This document shows positions 47,177 through 57,332 of a stretch of DNA of 64,000 nt, in pieces. This DNA comes from Elymus sibiricus. Taxonomy: Eukaryota; Streptophyta; Magnoliopsida; Poales; Poaceae. The stretch is taken from the NCBI GenBank assembly GCA_039707655.1, contig CM077667.1, positions 154,546,642 through 154,610,641 on the forward strand. The letters run 5' to 3'. The position numbers and the translations under genes were made by a program. The notes below the pieces were generated by a model. It saw nothing but the letters and a program-made list of their open reading frames with translations, was not told the DNA's origin and searched no databases. Each line of letters begins with the position of its first letter. The first letter of the stretch is position 1.

Positions 47177-47442
47177 GTGAGTAAAAAGTTGTTCATTTCA
47201 AGAATGGGAATATGTGTGTGAATGGGAATATGTGTGTTTGGGATATGGAGAGATTTGTGCGAGTGACATGCCCCCGAGTTGCTTATGTTTTGCCAAAATG
47301 TCGATTTATTTCTGTTTTAGTGAATTTCGAGCAAACTCGATATGTCCTATTTTTAGGCAAGGTCGTGCCCAATTTTTATATGACTTTGATGCATGCATGC
47401 ATTTTGTTTATAACCCTTTTGCTTGTTATACCGTGCATGCAG
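47177..47442 (+). other. 5'-UTR intron of the transposase gene, carrying a module shared with the next gene
   Basis: The donor GTGAGT (47177) and acceptor TGCATGCAG (to 47442) bracket an intron ending seven bases before the transposase ATG. Positions about 47283-47385 (TTATGTTTTGCCAAAATGTC through GGCAAGGTCGTGCCCAATTT) match the first arm at 52211-52310 in the corresponding intron of the second gene. Confidence 0.6.
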
Positions 47443-47448
47443 TCGGTC

Positions 47449-50400
47449 ATGAAGGTGAGTGGATGGAAGGTGGAGCGATACATGCAATCCGCGGTGATGG
47501 ACATGTATGCAAATAATCGGACTAGGATTAGATGTCCGTGTACAAGATGCAAAGAAGGAGTCCTTTCGGACCCTTTTGATCGTGGCAGGTTGAAGGTGCA
47601 CCTGCTGATGAATGGTTTCATGGATGGCTATACTCGGTGGATAAGTGAAGATGATGATGATGAGGACGTCCACATGGCAGGGAATAACGACATGGGGCTA
47701 GAGGAAGAGATGACCGATCGACACGAAGACGATGGCGCCGGACATGGCGGCAGGGAAGAGTTAAATGATGGCGGCGGAGAAGATTCTGAACACCGCGAAG
47801 AAGAGTCCGGACATGGCGGAGAAGAGGCGGCGGTCACGCCGTAGTCTTTGACGCTACTAAATGCAGTCGTGCAGGACCCTCATGTTCGAGACCTCCTTCG
47901 CAAGAGTACGACTAGCGAGAGAGCTTCTTCTAGAGAGGAGGCCAAGCTGGCGCAACTTGAAGTAGACTCAAAGACTCCATTGTATGACGGTTGCGATCCC
48001 GAGGTGACCCGCTTGAGTTTCACGCTCGAACTTCTAAAGACGAAGGCCAAAAACAAATGGACAGACAAAAGCCTCGATGAGCATTTGAAGTATCTACATA
48101 ATAAAGTTCTTCCCGCGGGGAACCTGTGTCCTACTAGTGTCGATGAGGCCAAGAAAATCGTTTGCCCTTTTGATTTGCCGCACATTAGGTACCACGCATG
48201 CATCAACGATTGCATCATTTATCGGGGGGAGCATGCGGAAAAAACCAGCTGTCCAGTGTGCAATGCTTCTCGATACAAGAAGGCAGGAAAGAAAGCTCCT
48301 CAGAAAGTTGTATGGTACTTTCCGATCACTCCCCGTCTGCAGCGGTATTTCGTAGATCCTAAGGAAGCAAAGCTCATGCGCTGGCACGCGGAGAGGAAGA
48401 ATCCCGACGATGGAGATGATCCGAAGCTGAGACGCCTCGCAGATGCTAGCCAGTGGAGATCATTCAACGCCGTATATGGATTTGCTGCAGAAGATCCAAG
48501 GAACATCGTGCTTGGTGCGAGTACCGATGTCATGAATCCGTTTGGAAACCAAAACACCAACCACAGCACATGGCCTGTCTTTGTATGGATGTACAACCTC
48601 CCCCCATGGAAGTGCATGAAGACAAAGTACATACACATGAGCATGTTGATTCAAGGGCCGAAACAACTGGAAAATAATATTAACCTGTATATGGGGCTTC
48701 TGAAAGAGGAGCTAAACACGTTATGGAAAACACCGGCATGGACATGGGACGCCAGCAAAGGAAAGTATTTCTATATGAGAGCCGCGCTGATGACGACGGT
48801 GCACGACTATCTCGATTACGGGTACACCTCAGGCCAGGTGTGGCACGGATACTGCGGATGCACGAGGTGCATGGATGATACAACGTCTCAGCAGCTTACG
48901 TCAACGAAAGATGGCGGGTCCGGGAAAATCGTGTACATGGGGCATCATAGATGGCTCGAGAAGGATGACCCGTGGAGAAAGCGTGGAGATCTATTCAATG
49001 GGTTGGCTGAGCATCGAGGACCTCCACGTAAGAGGAGCAGCGCCGAAATCAACGAGCTGTTGAAAAACTGGGAACAGTGCCCCGCGCCGGGAAAGATGAA
49101 AAAGGCGCCGGAGCCGCTACTGAAGGTATGGAAAACGAGGTCTGTTTTCTGGGACTTGGAGTACTGGCCCAATCACGACACGCCTCATTGCCTTGATCAA
49201 ATGCATATCACGAAGAATGTCCTCAAGAGCTTGCTTGGCACACTGATGAACATGCCGGAGAAGACCAAGGACGGGCCAAAGGCAAGGAAAGACTTGGAAG
49301 ATTTGAAGATCAGGAAAGATCTCCACCGTAAAAAGTCGACGGAGGAGACGGAGACGGAGACGGAGAAGGGGGAAAGGGGCATAAAAGTCAACAAGAAGCA
49401 GGAGAATTATTGCCCCCCTTCTTGTTTCACCTTAAGTGTGAAGGAGATCGATCAATTCATCAAGTTCCTTATGGGAATCAAAGTCAGTTCCAGTTACTGT
49501 GGGAAGATAAGCAGATTTCTAGACCCCAAGAAGAAAAGGTTCAGCGGGATGAAGTCTCATGACTGTCACGTGATGATGACGTAGATACTCCCGGTTGCCA
49601 TCAGAGGGATAATGGACAAGCACGTCCGTGACATGCTTACTGGTCTCTGCAACTTCTTCGACGTTATCTCTCGAATGTCCATAAGTGTGAAGTAGCTCCG
49701 AAGGCTATAGGAAGAGATCGTTGTCATACTATGTGAGCTTGAGATGTACTTCCCGCCCGCGTTCTTTGACGTCATGGTGCATCTGTGTGTCCACATCATG
49801 GACGACATCATCGACCTCAGGCCGACATTCCTTCACAGCATGATGCCGTTCGAGAGGATGAATGGGGTCATCAAAGGATTCGTTTGTAACATGTCCCGTC
49901 CCGATGGGAGCATCGTCCAGGGGTATCTGACGCATGAGTGCATCTCCTTTTGCGAGAATTATATAGGCGTCGGAGACCCTGTTGTTGGTTTGCCCATCAA
50001 GAAGCACGATGGGAGGCTCGGAGGAGAAGGTCACAACAACGGCCGGAGGGAATTGCACGTGGACTACTCGGATCGACGGAATGACTTTGACAGGGCTAAC
50101 TTAGTAGTGCTACAACACCTAGATGTGGTAGATGATTATGTGGCACGGCACAAAGAAACCATCGCAAATAAGTACCGTGATAAGGGGATGCTCAAGACGG
50201 ACGACGAAGTTACTGTAGAGCACAACGCCACTTTCTTGCGTTGGTTCAAAGGGCAAGTTCTTGAAAATCCCCCGGAAGAGGGCAGTTCGGACGGATTGCT
50301 CATACATGCCTTAGCACATGGCCCCGCGCCCAAACTCGCGACCTATCATTCATACGATATCAATGGGTACACGTTCTACACGGAGGCCAAAGACATGGAC

Positions 50401-50967
50401 AGTGATTACCAGAACTCCGGGGTGACGATTGAATGCGTGACCGACGCCAACGGCACAACTGAAAGATTCTACGGAAGGGTCGAAGAGATCTGGGAGCTTG
50501 ACTATGCTGGAATGCATGATGCGACGATGTTCCGTGTCAGATGGGCTAAGGACGTCGTAAGAGAAAACAAGTATTTCACTACCATGTCTATACCCGACGC
50601 GAAGAGCGCAACCGTGAACGTTAACGTCATCGCCAAAACAGAGCCATGGGTACACGCTAAGCACGTGACACAATGCTTCTTCATAACCGACCCGATCAAT
50701 CCCAGCTGTGTTGTCGTGAGGAGAGGCAAAAGGAGCATCGTCGGAATGGATGGAGTCGCCAACGAGGAAGACTATGACCAATACTGCAACCCGATGAGGG
50801 AAGATGACGATGACGATGAAGCATACGTGAAAAGAAGAATCAATACTACATTACGTAAGAAAGATCGTACTCCATGGTTCCGGAAAAGTCACAAGGAGGG
50901 GCTCAATTATTCGGCAACGAACAAGAAAGGGAAGAAGCTCAATGTGAAACGTCGTCGACGCAGCTGA
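47449..50967 (+). pseudogene. CACTA transposase, TNP2 type (TnpD-like), with four in-frame TAG codons
   Basis: The transposase would bind the ends and cut and join DNA. The start MKVSGWKVERYMQS at 47449 follows an intron acceptor. One frame of 1172 codons runs to TGA at 50965, interrupted only by TAG at 47842, 49582, 49693 and 49708. Domains in order are a transposase-associated region (residues 1-67, CPCTRCKEGVL), an acidic linker, TNP2 (about 185-600) and DUF4218 (about 690-845, PVAIRGIMDKHVRDM, PPAFFDVMVHLCVHIMDDII). DUF4216 follows (about 1000-1090, YFTTMSIPDAKSATVN), then a basic tail KKLNVKRRRRS. TNP2 includes CPVCNASRYKK, YFPITPRLQRYF, TDVMNPFG and LEYWPNHDTPHCLDQMHITK. The family-typical NPFG-preceding DG is DV here. 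Confidence 0.9.
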
Positions 50968-51280
50968 GAAACCATCATATATATATATATGTATCTATTT
51001 TGTGTACGCACTTAAGTAACCGTTATCGGTCAAATGATGTATACATCGTATCCCCTTCAATTACCACCACATGGTTCCGGTGATATTCGCGCAGTGTGGG
51101 AGGGAGACGTTCTTGTCGACTGCGTGCGAGGCCGTCGGGAGAAAAACAAAAAACAAAAAAAAGGGAGAAAGCAATACAAAAGAAACAGAAAAGTAAACAG
51201 AAAAGGAAAGGAAAATAATAAAACGAAAAGAAAACTAAAAACTAGAAAAGGAAAATAATAAAAAGAAAATAATAAGAATT

Positions 51281-51355
51281 AGCAGTAGCGCTGGATTAGG
51301 ACCAGCGCTATAGCTAAGTTAGCTATAGCGCTGGTCCTAATCCAATGCTACTGCT
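51281..51355. repeat. Near-perfect 36 bp-arm palindrome between the two main genes
   Basis: Arms 51281-51316 and 51320-51355 are inverted with two mismatches and a 3 base loop. Each arm ends in the subterminal word AGCAGTAGCGCT (or its variant) and contains CCAGCGCTATAGCTA. It lies about 300 bases after the transposase and just before the C-rich leader of the next gene, so it could be a binding platform or an insulating site. Confidence 0.85.
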
Positions 51356-51379
51356 ATTTTTAGTTAACCCCGCCGCGCG

Positions 51380-51596
51380 GGCTCAAAATTTGGCCAAGTC
51401 CGAATCCCCCCCCCTCGATCTCCACCTCTCCCCTCACTCTGTCGCCGCCGGCCATAGCCCCTGCCCGTTGTCGCCCCTGCCCGCCGTCGACCTCGACGCC
51501 GGTCGTCGCCCGAGCCCTCTCTCGACCTCACCGTCGTCACGCGGGCCCGCCCTCGACCTCACCGCCGCCTGCAGCCTCAACCCTCGCTCAACCAAG
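51380..51596 (+). promoter_or_regulatory. C-rich 5'-UTR exon of the second CACTA gene
   Basis: A sharp switch to CCG/CTC-rich sequence ends at a CCAAG/GTGAGC donor (51596/51597), as expected for a non-coding first exon. The intron would run to TTGAATAG at 52447, five bases before the ATG. Confidence 0.5.
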
Positions 51597-52209
51597 GTGA
51601 GCTCCCTCCGGCGATTCCCCATCCTTCTTCTCTACATTCATTAGCCCGAGACGCACACCGCTACCGCCGACCGCTAGCTAGGGTTTCCTAGGCCGGGGGA
51701 AGGTGATAGAGAGCTACATCAGGTGGGGAAAACAGGGGCAGAGCCGTAGACAGATCCCCTTTGCTTGCCTGCAGCGCCGGCTGCCAGAATGGCGGCACCG
51801 CCGGGCCCCTGCTCAAGGCGGCAATTGGAGATGGTCAGTGCAGATGTGTGATTCAGGGAGTGCACAGCTGAGTTAGAATGTTGTGCTATCAGTTTCATTC
51901 ATGAAAATAAAATTGGGGCATGTGCTCCTTTCCTTGAAAAAAAACACTAGTTCATTTAGAATTGTTGAGATCCAGTTTGTTCTCAGTATGGAAATTTAGG
52001 AGCCCAGAGCCAGTGCAGTGCCACCTGTAACCCGGAGTCTGAAGAAACGTTTCTTCAGACCAAGTTACTTGTTACTCCCTTCGTTCGCTGTTATAAAATG
52101 TTTTAATGTTTTTCTGAACCGGGTGTATTATAGACGCATTTTATCTGAATCTGCGCAAGATATTATATGATTTTGCAATGTTGGTTGAATGTCGAAGAAT
52201 ATCCGAGTG

Positions 52210-52400
52210 GCCAATGTTTTGCCGGAATGTTGATTCATTTCCGTTCCGGCAAATTTCAGGCGCTCCATATGTCCACTTTTTAGCAAAGGTCATGCCGAAA
52301 ATTTCCGTGATTTTCGGCATGACTCGTGCTAGAAACTAGGACATATGGAGTGCCCGGGATTTGCCGGGGGGAATGAATCAACATTCCGACCAAATATAGG
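52210..52400. repeat. Hairpin-forming inverted repeat in the 5'-UTR intron of the second CACTA gene
   Basis: About 85 base arms are inverted with moderate divergence: GCCGGAATGTTGATTCATTT ... CTCCATATGTCC ... GTCATGCCGAAAAT on the left, and the reverse complement of these on the right. The left arm is homologous to 47283-47385 in the intron of the transposase gene, in the same orientation. Confidence 0.75.
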
Positions 52401-52452
52401 CCCCTTTTTTCTCTTCATTATATCTTTTATTTACAATTGTTGAATAGGAAAC

Positions 52453-55400
52453 ATGTCTAGCCACGCCGAAGCCGGGGGTTCTGCTCACCTCGAAGAAGAT
52501 GAAACCAAGAAAAAGTCAGAGAAAATGAAGGCGCTCCAGGCCAGGAACACGCCTCCCCACCGCCTCGGAAGCCGTGATTACGAGGGGAAGAGGCACGTAT
52601 GGGCCAAGGAGGATGCCGAATGTGAAAGTCACGGAATCCCAGACCCCTTGGCAGAGTTCACCGACCCCCTGGAGCGTGACTGGATCAGGGCCCGGTACAA
52701 GTGGGACCGCGTCAAGAAGATCTTTTACACGGACCCGAACACGAGGGAGTTCATGAGACTTCTGGTAATTGTTATATTACCACATTATCATATTAGCTTC
52801 CAATCAATTCGACTACATGTTTTGTCACATTATTAGTAAACCATCCACGTTCCTTTTGCAGAAAGAGCAGCACCAAAAGGCAGCCGAAAGCGACGAGTCG
52901 TCACAGTCGTCGGCGAGGCCCGAGTGGGACACCCATTTCAACCGGGCCCTGAACATACTAAAAAAGGTCCCGTAGGACCAACCGCCATCCTATGGACGTG
53001 TGCACGGCGTCGGAGATGGCGCCTCATGGAAGACGTGCTACCGCGAGGAGCCAAAGGAAAGAAGGAAGAGACGGGTGCTCAACCAGCAGACCATCGACGA
53101 GAAGGTCGCGATTGCGGTCAATAAGACCAAAGCTGAGACCAAAGAAGAGTTGCTCGGGGTAGTCAATGCAAGGGTCAATGACTTCCAATCTGCAATTATT
53201 ACCAGCTTGATTCCGGCAATTATCAATTGGTCGAAGAGCAATCCAGAGAAAGGGCCAGAGGACTTTCCCCTTCCTAGCTACGCCGGGAGCAATTCGGTGA
53301 ACATCACACCACCAGCACCTGCTCAAGCAACCGCAAAAGGTCCCGCTCCTGTTCATAGTAGCCCGACCTCCGTCTTTGGCAGGCTCGGCGGGCCTTCGTC
53401 TATGGCTGAGCTCGATGCCCTCACGGTAATTACGCGTCATACCCTTTTCACCTGCATGTCTATATAGTCTTCCGTTTCAGTTGCCTTTTCAGATGTTTGA
53501 CGTCGCAGACATGTCTTCGTAGGCCAACGATACCCTGTGCACCCTACTGTACGACATCAAGGGCCACAAGGTGGCCATGGGAAAGGCAACGATCGTGAAG
53601 CCGAAGGACCGTATGTTCCACAACCGAGAGATGCCCGATGGCGTCTTCAAGGTTAACGTGGCCAGTGTCTTAGCGGGCTTCGAGGATTTGCCTCCTCCGG
53701 TACCAGTCGATGATGAGGAGACCCCTCAACGGATTGGCGCATGCAAGAGCTGGTTCTTGCCTTGGCCGAAGACTCTTCTTCGTGTCAGGCGCCCAGTATC
53801 ACACCAACGACAGTTTCTCAAGAAGGTATGAACACCACCCCACCTACCAAATTACCTACACCTGTTGTGGCGGGTGATAGCGGACGACGCGAGGGAGAGC
53901 CTCCATTAGTGCCAGATGACGTCGCCCCCGTTGTCAAAGAAGCAAATGCTGATGATGACATGGCGGAGGATGATGATGACCCAGACAAGTATTTCAATAC
54001 CGCCTATGATGATGGAGGATTGATGGCTCACGACGATGAAGACTCAGGCTATGAGCGTGGACATGATGACTTGATGCTGCTTGATTTGCCGGAGCCGAAA
54101 TGTCCTAAGGCGGAATGAAAAAAGTCTCTCTTCAAGCGATCCTCGCAGGAGACGCCTCCAGATGCCGCCTCTACCCAGCAACAACCCGAGGGTCATCCAC
54201 TGATTAGCCCGACGACACTGGGGGTGGTGGTTAGGGAAGGTATGGTGGGCTCACTACCGCCACCCACCAAGAAGCAAAGGAGGAGACCTGAGAGGAAAGG
54301 CTCTAAAGGCGCCAGAGCTGCTTCAAGCAGCCAGCCGCCTCTGAAGCCCCGGGAGGTAGACAGAATACCTATCGTAGGTGCGGAGCATTTCCATGTCGCC
54401 GGCCACCCGATCCTACCTCAGAAAGCGCTAGAGGACATACTGAACAATGATCTAAGGAGACTTCATGATGATGTGCTGGCCAGAGAGAAAAGCCTTCTCA
54501 TCTCGGAAAAACCAGGTTACCCGCTTTACGCGGCTCAGGTGCCGGGTGGGAAGTTGTACGTCGAGGGATGGCCCGTGGATAAGTTCATCATGCGATTTGA
54601 CTACATCTACGACATGTTCCACATGACCAAGCTGGATTTCCAGTTCATCCGCATGTATGCGCTGTATCTCAACTACTTCATCAGGATCGAGAACATAAAA
54701 TATATCTGCGTCGTGGACCCGTACCATATGCACGAGAGCTTTTTGGCAGTCTGCAAAGAGCACCGTGATTATGCGAGCAAGTACATCGGCGGCTTCATGA
54801 TAGCTAATAAGGACAAGGAAGCGATTCTCCTGCCTTATCATCCCACGTAAGTCATCCGCGCATATCCTTTCGTAAGTGTTAATCATTCCTTTGCAAGCAT
54901 GGAGGCTAATTTGAGGTGTACTTAATTTGTGCAGCGGGGGGGGGGGGGGCGTCCTCATCGTTCTGTACCCAGAATACTCCCATGCTATCTACTTGGACTC
55001 ATCGAAGAACATCAAGAAAAAGGATTACAAGCACATAAAGAGTGTTCTCGATAGTGCCCTTTTAACCTTCAGCCTGTCTGGTGGATATATCAAGGTGAAA
55101 AAGTACAGGAAGAACGGGCTGGTTTTCAGCCATAAGACCGACTTCTGCTGCATCCAGCAACCGCACACCAGTAAGGCTGATGGATTCTACCTCATGCATC
55201 ACCTGCTCGAGTTCAGAAGGGATAATCAACGCCTTCGCATGTCAGCTACTACCAACGATGCCGAGACTGTCAACTGGGCCACAAGCATAGGAAAGACACC
55301 AGATCATCGAATCTGAGCTGAGTTTTATCACGTACAGTGTGAACTTGCCCAAGTGATCATGAAGCAGGTCCTCGAACCAACAGGGATGTTCTACCTTGGG

Positions 55401-55523
55401 CCAATCACGCGGGATGATGTCCGAGCACTGCTAATTGCTCAGTGTCTGGACCTAAAGCCTTTCAAGCAGCTCAGGTGCTTCCTCCCTGACTATGAAGATT
55501 GGACCGCCGACATGGAGGAGTGA
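52453..55523 (+). pseudogene. TNP1-like gene with degenerate Ulp1-type protease C-terminus
   Basis: The start MSSHAEAGGSAHLEEDETKK at 52453 follows an intron acceptor. Inferred exons are 52448-52764, 52862-53425, 53493-54846 and 54935-55523. The N-terminal region (HVWAKEDAECESHGIPDP, LLYDIKGHKVAMGKATIVKP) resembles plant En/Spm TNP1-type proteins. The C-terminal part (GWPVDKFIMRFDYIYDMFHM to DAETVNWATSIGKTPDHRI) has a Ulp1-like fold. In-frame stops TAG 52973, TAG 53520, TGA 54116 and TGA 55314 and one slip near 53.75 kb break it. The expected His-Trp after ILLPYHPT is replaced by glycines from a run of 14 G (54936-54949), and the expected Cys before GFYLMHH is Asp. The protein would lack protease activity. 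Its normal role is probably DNA binding with TNP2. Confidence 0.8.
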
Positions 55524-55772
55524 TTGTCGATGACAATATATGTGTCACTACTGTCTTTCTATCGCAAAACTTTGAATTTATGCACGGCGAAACTATGTGA
55601 TGTAATTAAACTGTGGTCCTGAACTAGCGTAGATCGCTCTAGTTAATTAGTTTGGGTATGAGGAACTTCGTCATTTATGTTTACTATAGGTTGCTTGTAT
55701 TTTGCTAATTATGCCTCTTTGTTTTCTTAAGTACATTATGTTGCATATTATCGTTCAGTTCATCAACTGACG
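55524..55772. other. Spacer between second and third CACTA genes
   Basis: AT-rich sequence with no frame. An acceptor-like GACGATGCAG at 55770-55778 overlaps the next ATG, so the third gene could also be a downstream exon of a longer transcript. Confidence 0.4.
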
Positions 55773-56048
55773 ATGCAGGTACATAGATCAGAGATGGTGA
55801 AGGATTGCTACGCCGTGTTCGTTGGGAGGGTTCCAGGAGTCTACGACCACTGGCTAGACGCTCAGGCCCAGGTGAACAAGTACCTAGGTGCTAGCCACAG
55901 AGGGTTCGACAGCAGAGCCGAAGTGGAAAGTAGTTACTTGAGGTGGACGCTCCGGCAAGAGCGGGGACGGAACCGTCGGTGCCTCAAGTACTACATAGTC
56001 ACGGTCTTGCTCATGCTGATCGCTATTCTCTTCTACATCATGGTTTAG
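55773..56048 (+). CDS. Small protein: RNase H1 N-terminal (viroplasmin-type) hybrid-binding fold plus C-terminal membrane anchor
   Basis: The intact 91-codon frame starts at 55773, or at the ATG at 55794 if the CAG just after the first ATG is a splice acceptor. Residues 12-56 fit the compact RNase H1 N-terminal domain: YAVFVGRVPGVYDHWLDAQA, then QVNKYLGASHRGFDSRAEVE. In RNase H1 this fold binds RNA-DNA hybrids and dsRNA. A basic stretch RQERGRNRRCLKYY leads to a hydrophobic segment of about 18 residues (IVTVLLMLIAILFYIMV) at the very C-terminus, as in tail-anchored proteins. There is no RNase H catalytic domain. It lies 250 bases after the TNP1-like gene and 250 before the CACTA right array, on the same strand. 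Unlike its neighbours it has no premature stop. Confidence 0.7.
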   Translation: MQVHRSEMVKDCYAVFVGRVPGVYDHWLDAQAQVNKYLGASHRGFDSRAEVESSYLRWTLRQERGRNRRCLKYYIVTVLLMLIAILFYIMV

Positions 56049-56299
56049 ATAGAGATGATGAAACTTGTGTGTGTGCCATGACTATGCAGTTGCACTTATT
56101 CGAGACATGACATGACTTGTGTATCGCTATTTTCGAGATGTGATGATATTTGTATTGAATGATGATGATGATGGTGTGACGAGACTACTGTATGTGTATG
56201 ATATGATGAGAATAGTGTATGTTTATTGTGATCTGATGAAACTACTATATAGAGCCTGTATAAATACATCACAAATACGTAGAGGGGGTATGAATCTGT

Positions 56300-56540
56300 G
56301 AAAGCAGGAATACTAGCAGCAGCGCTAGAAGGCATCTAGCAGCAGCGCTTGCCTTTCTGCAGTGCTACAGATAGTTAGCAGTAGTGTTGGTCAGCGCATC
56401 GCTACTGCTAACCATACTTAGCAGTAGCGCTGCACCAACCAGCGCCACTGCTACAACTTAGCTGTAGCGCGTTAGCAGTAGCGCTGGACCCAACACTACT
56501 GCTATAGGTTTTTCAAGCGCTACTAGTAGAATTTCTCCTA
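56300..56540. repeat. Right subterminal array of CACTA element 3
   Basis: About ten AGCAGTAGCGCT-like words in both orientations, mirroring 46440-46790. Confidence 0.85.
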
Positions 56541-56549
56541 GTAGTGTCG

Positions 56550-57332
56550 GGGTATATGGTGCAGCTCCAAGCCTTCAAAGTTCTTCTTCAACTTCCGGAC
56601 TGCATTACAGTACCCAATCATGGCTGGACTCCGGATATCCCATTCCTTCATCACCTGATTGACCACGAGGTCTGAGTCACCGAATATCATCAAGCGTCGG
56701 ATACCGAGCGACATAGCCATTCGGGGCTCGTACATGAGGGCTTCGTACTCGGCCTCATTATTAGACGGGTCGAAATGGATTTGAAGGACGTAGCTCAGTT
56801 GGTCTCCTCTGGGGGAAATGAGAACTACTCCAGCTCCGGACCCTTGAAGCATTTTGGATCCATCAAAAAACATGGTCCAGTGTTCGGGGATGCTTGGTGC
56901 TGGCTGTTCCTATTCTATCCACTCGGCTAGAAAGTCCACAAGTGCTTGAGACTTGATCGCCTTCTTGGCTTCAAATTTGATCTCCAACAGGAGCAGCTCA
57001 ATTGCCCATTTTGCCACTCGGCCTGTGGCGTCTCCGTTATGCAGGATTTCCGAAAGAGGAGCATCACTGATAACCGTGACCGAGTGCCCTTGGAAGTAAT
57101 GAGCTACCTTCTTGACAGTGAGGTAAATGCCATAAACCAACTTCTGGTAGTGTGGATACCTTTGCTTGGAAGGATTCAAGACTTCCGAAATGTAATAGAC
57201 AGACCTTTGCACTTTGAATGCTTTTCCCGATTCCTCGCGCTCCACAGTGAGGACAGTACTGACCACTTGGCTAGTAGTCGTGATGTACAAGAGCAAAGGC
57301 TCTCGGCTGCTCGGAGCAGCTAACACCGGCTA
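56550..57332 (-). pseudogene. Gypsy B RNase H domains, 5' part
   Basis: Just after RT, the frame SSREPLLLYITTTSQVVSTV to KSQALVDFLAEWIE is the RT-linked RNase H (tether) region. A second RNase H-fold segment (FFDGSKMLQGSGAGVVLISP, NNEAEYEALMYEPRMAMSLG, IFGDSDLVVNQVMKEW) has the expected Asp, Glu and Asp. It ends LELHHIPR at the CACTA edge and resumes beyond the insertion at 46412. TAG at 57330 and TAG at 56910 separate the pieces. Dual RNase H domains are a recognised trait of the Tat lineage. Confidence 0.75.

Larger units (their letters stand above)
46416..56546 (+). mobile_element. CACTA element 3, 10.1 kb, with three genes
   Basis: Both ends are CACTACTAGGAGAAA as inverted 15 bp repeats, and TCG flanks both sides (46413-46415, 56547-56549), the 3 bp CACTA duplication. 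Subterminal AGCAGTAGCGCT words crowd both ends. Plus-strand genes are a TNP2 transposase, a TNP1/Ulp1-like gene and a small hybrid-binding-domain protein. The element splits the RNase H gene of Gypsy B and is thus younger. Its own large genes carry many C-to-T type stops, so it is not autonomous now. Confidence 0.95.

Noticed and set aside
20190..54949. Poly-G runs at 18283, 20190 and 54936 as a linked signal
   Set aside because: They occur in unrelated contexts; slippage or assembly error explains them better. Only the one in the protease motif has a coding consequence.
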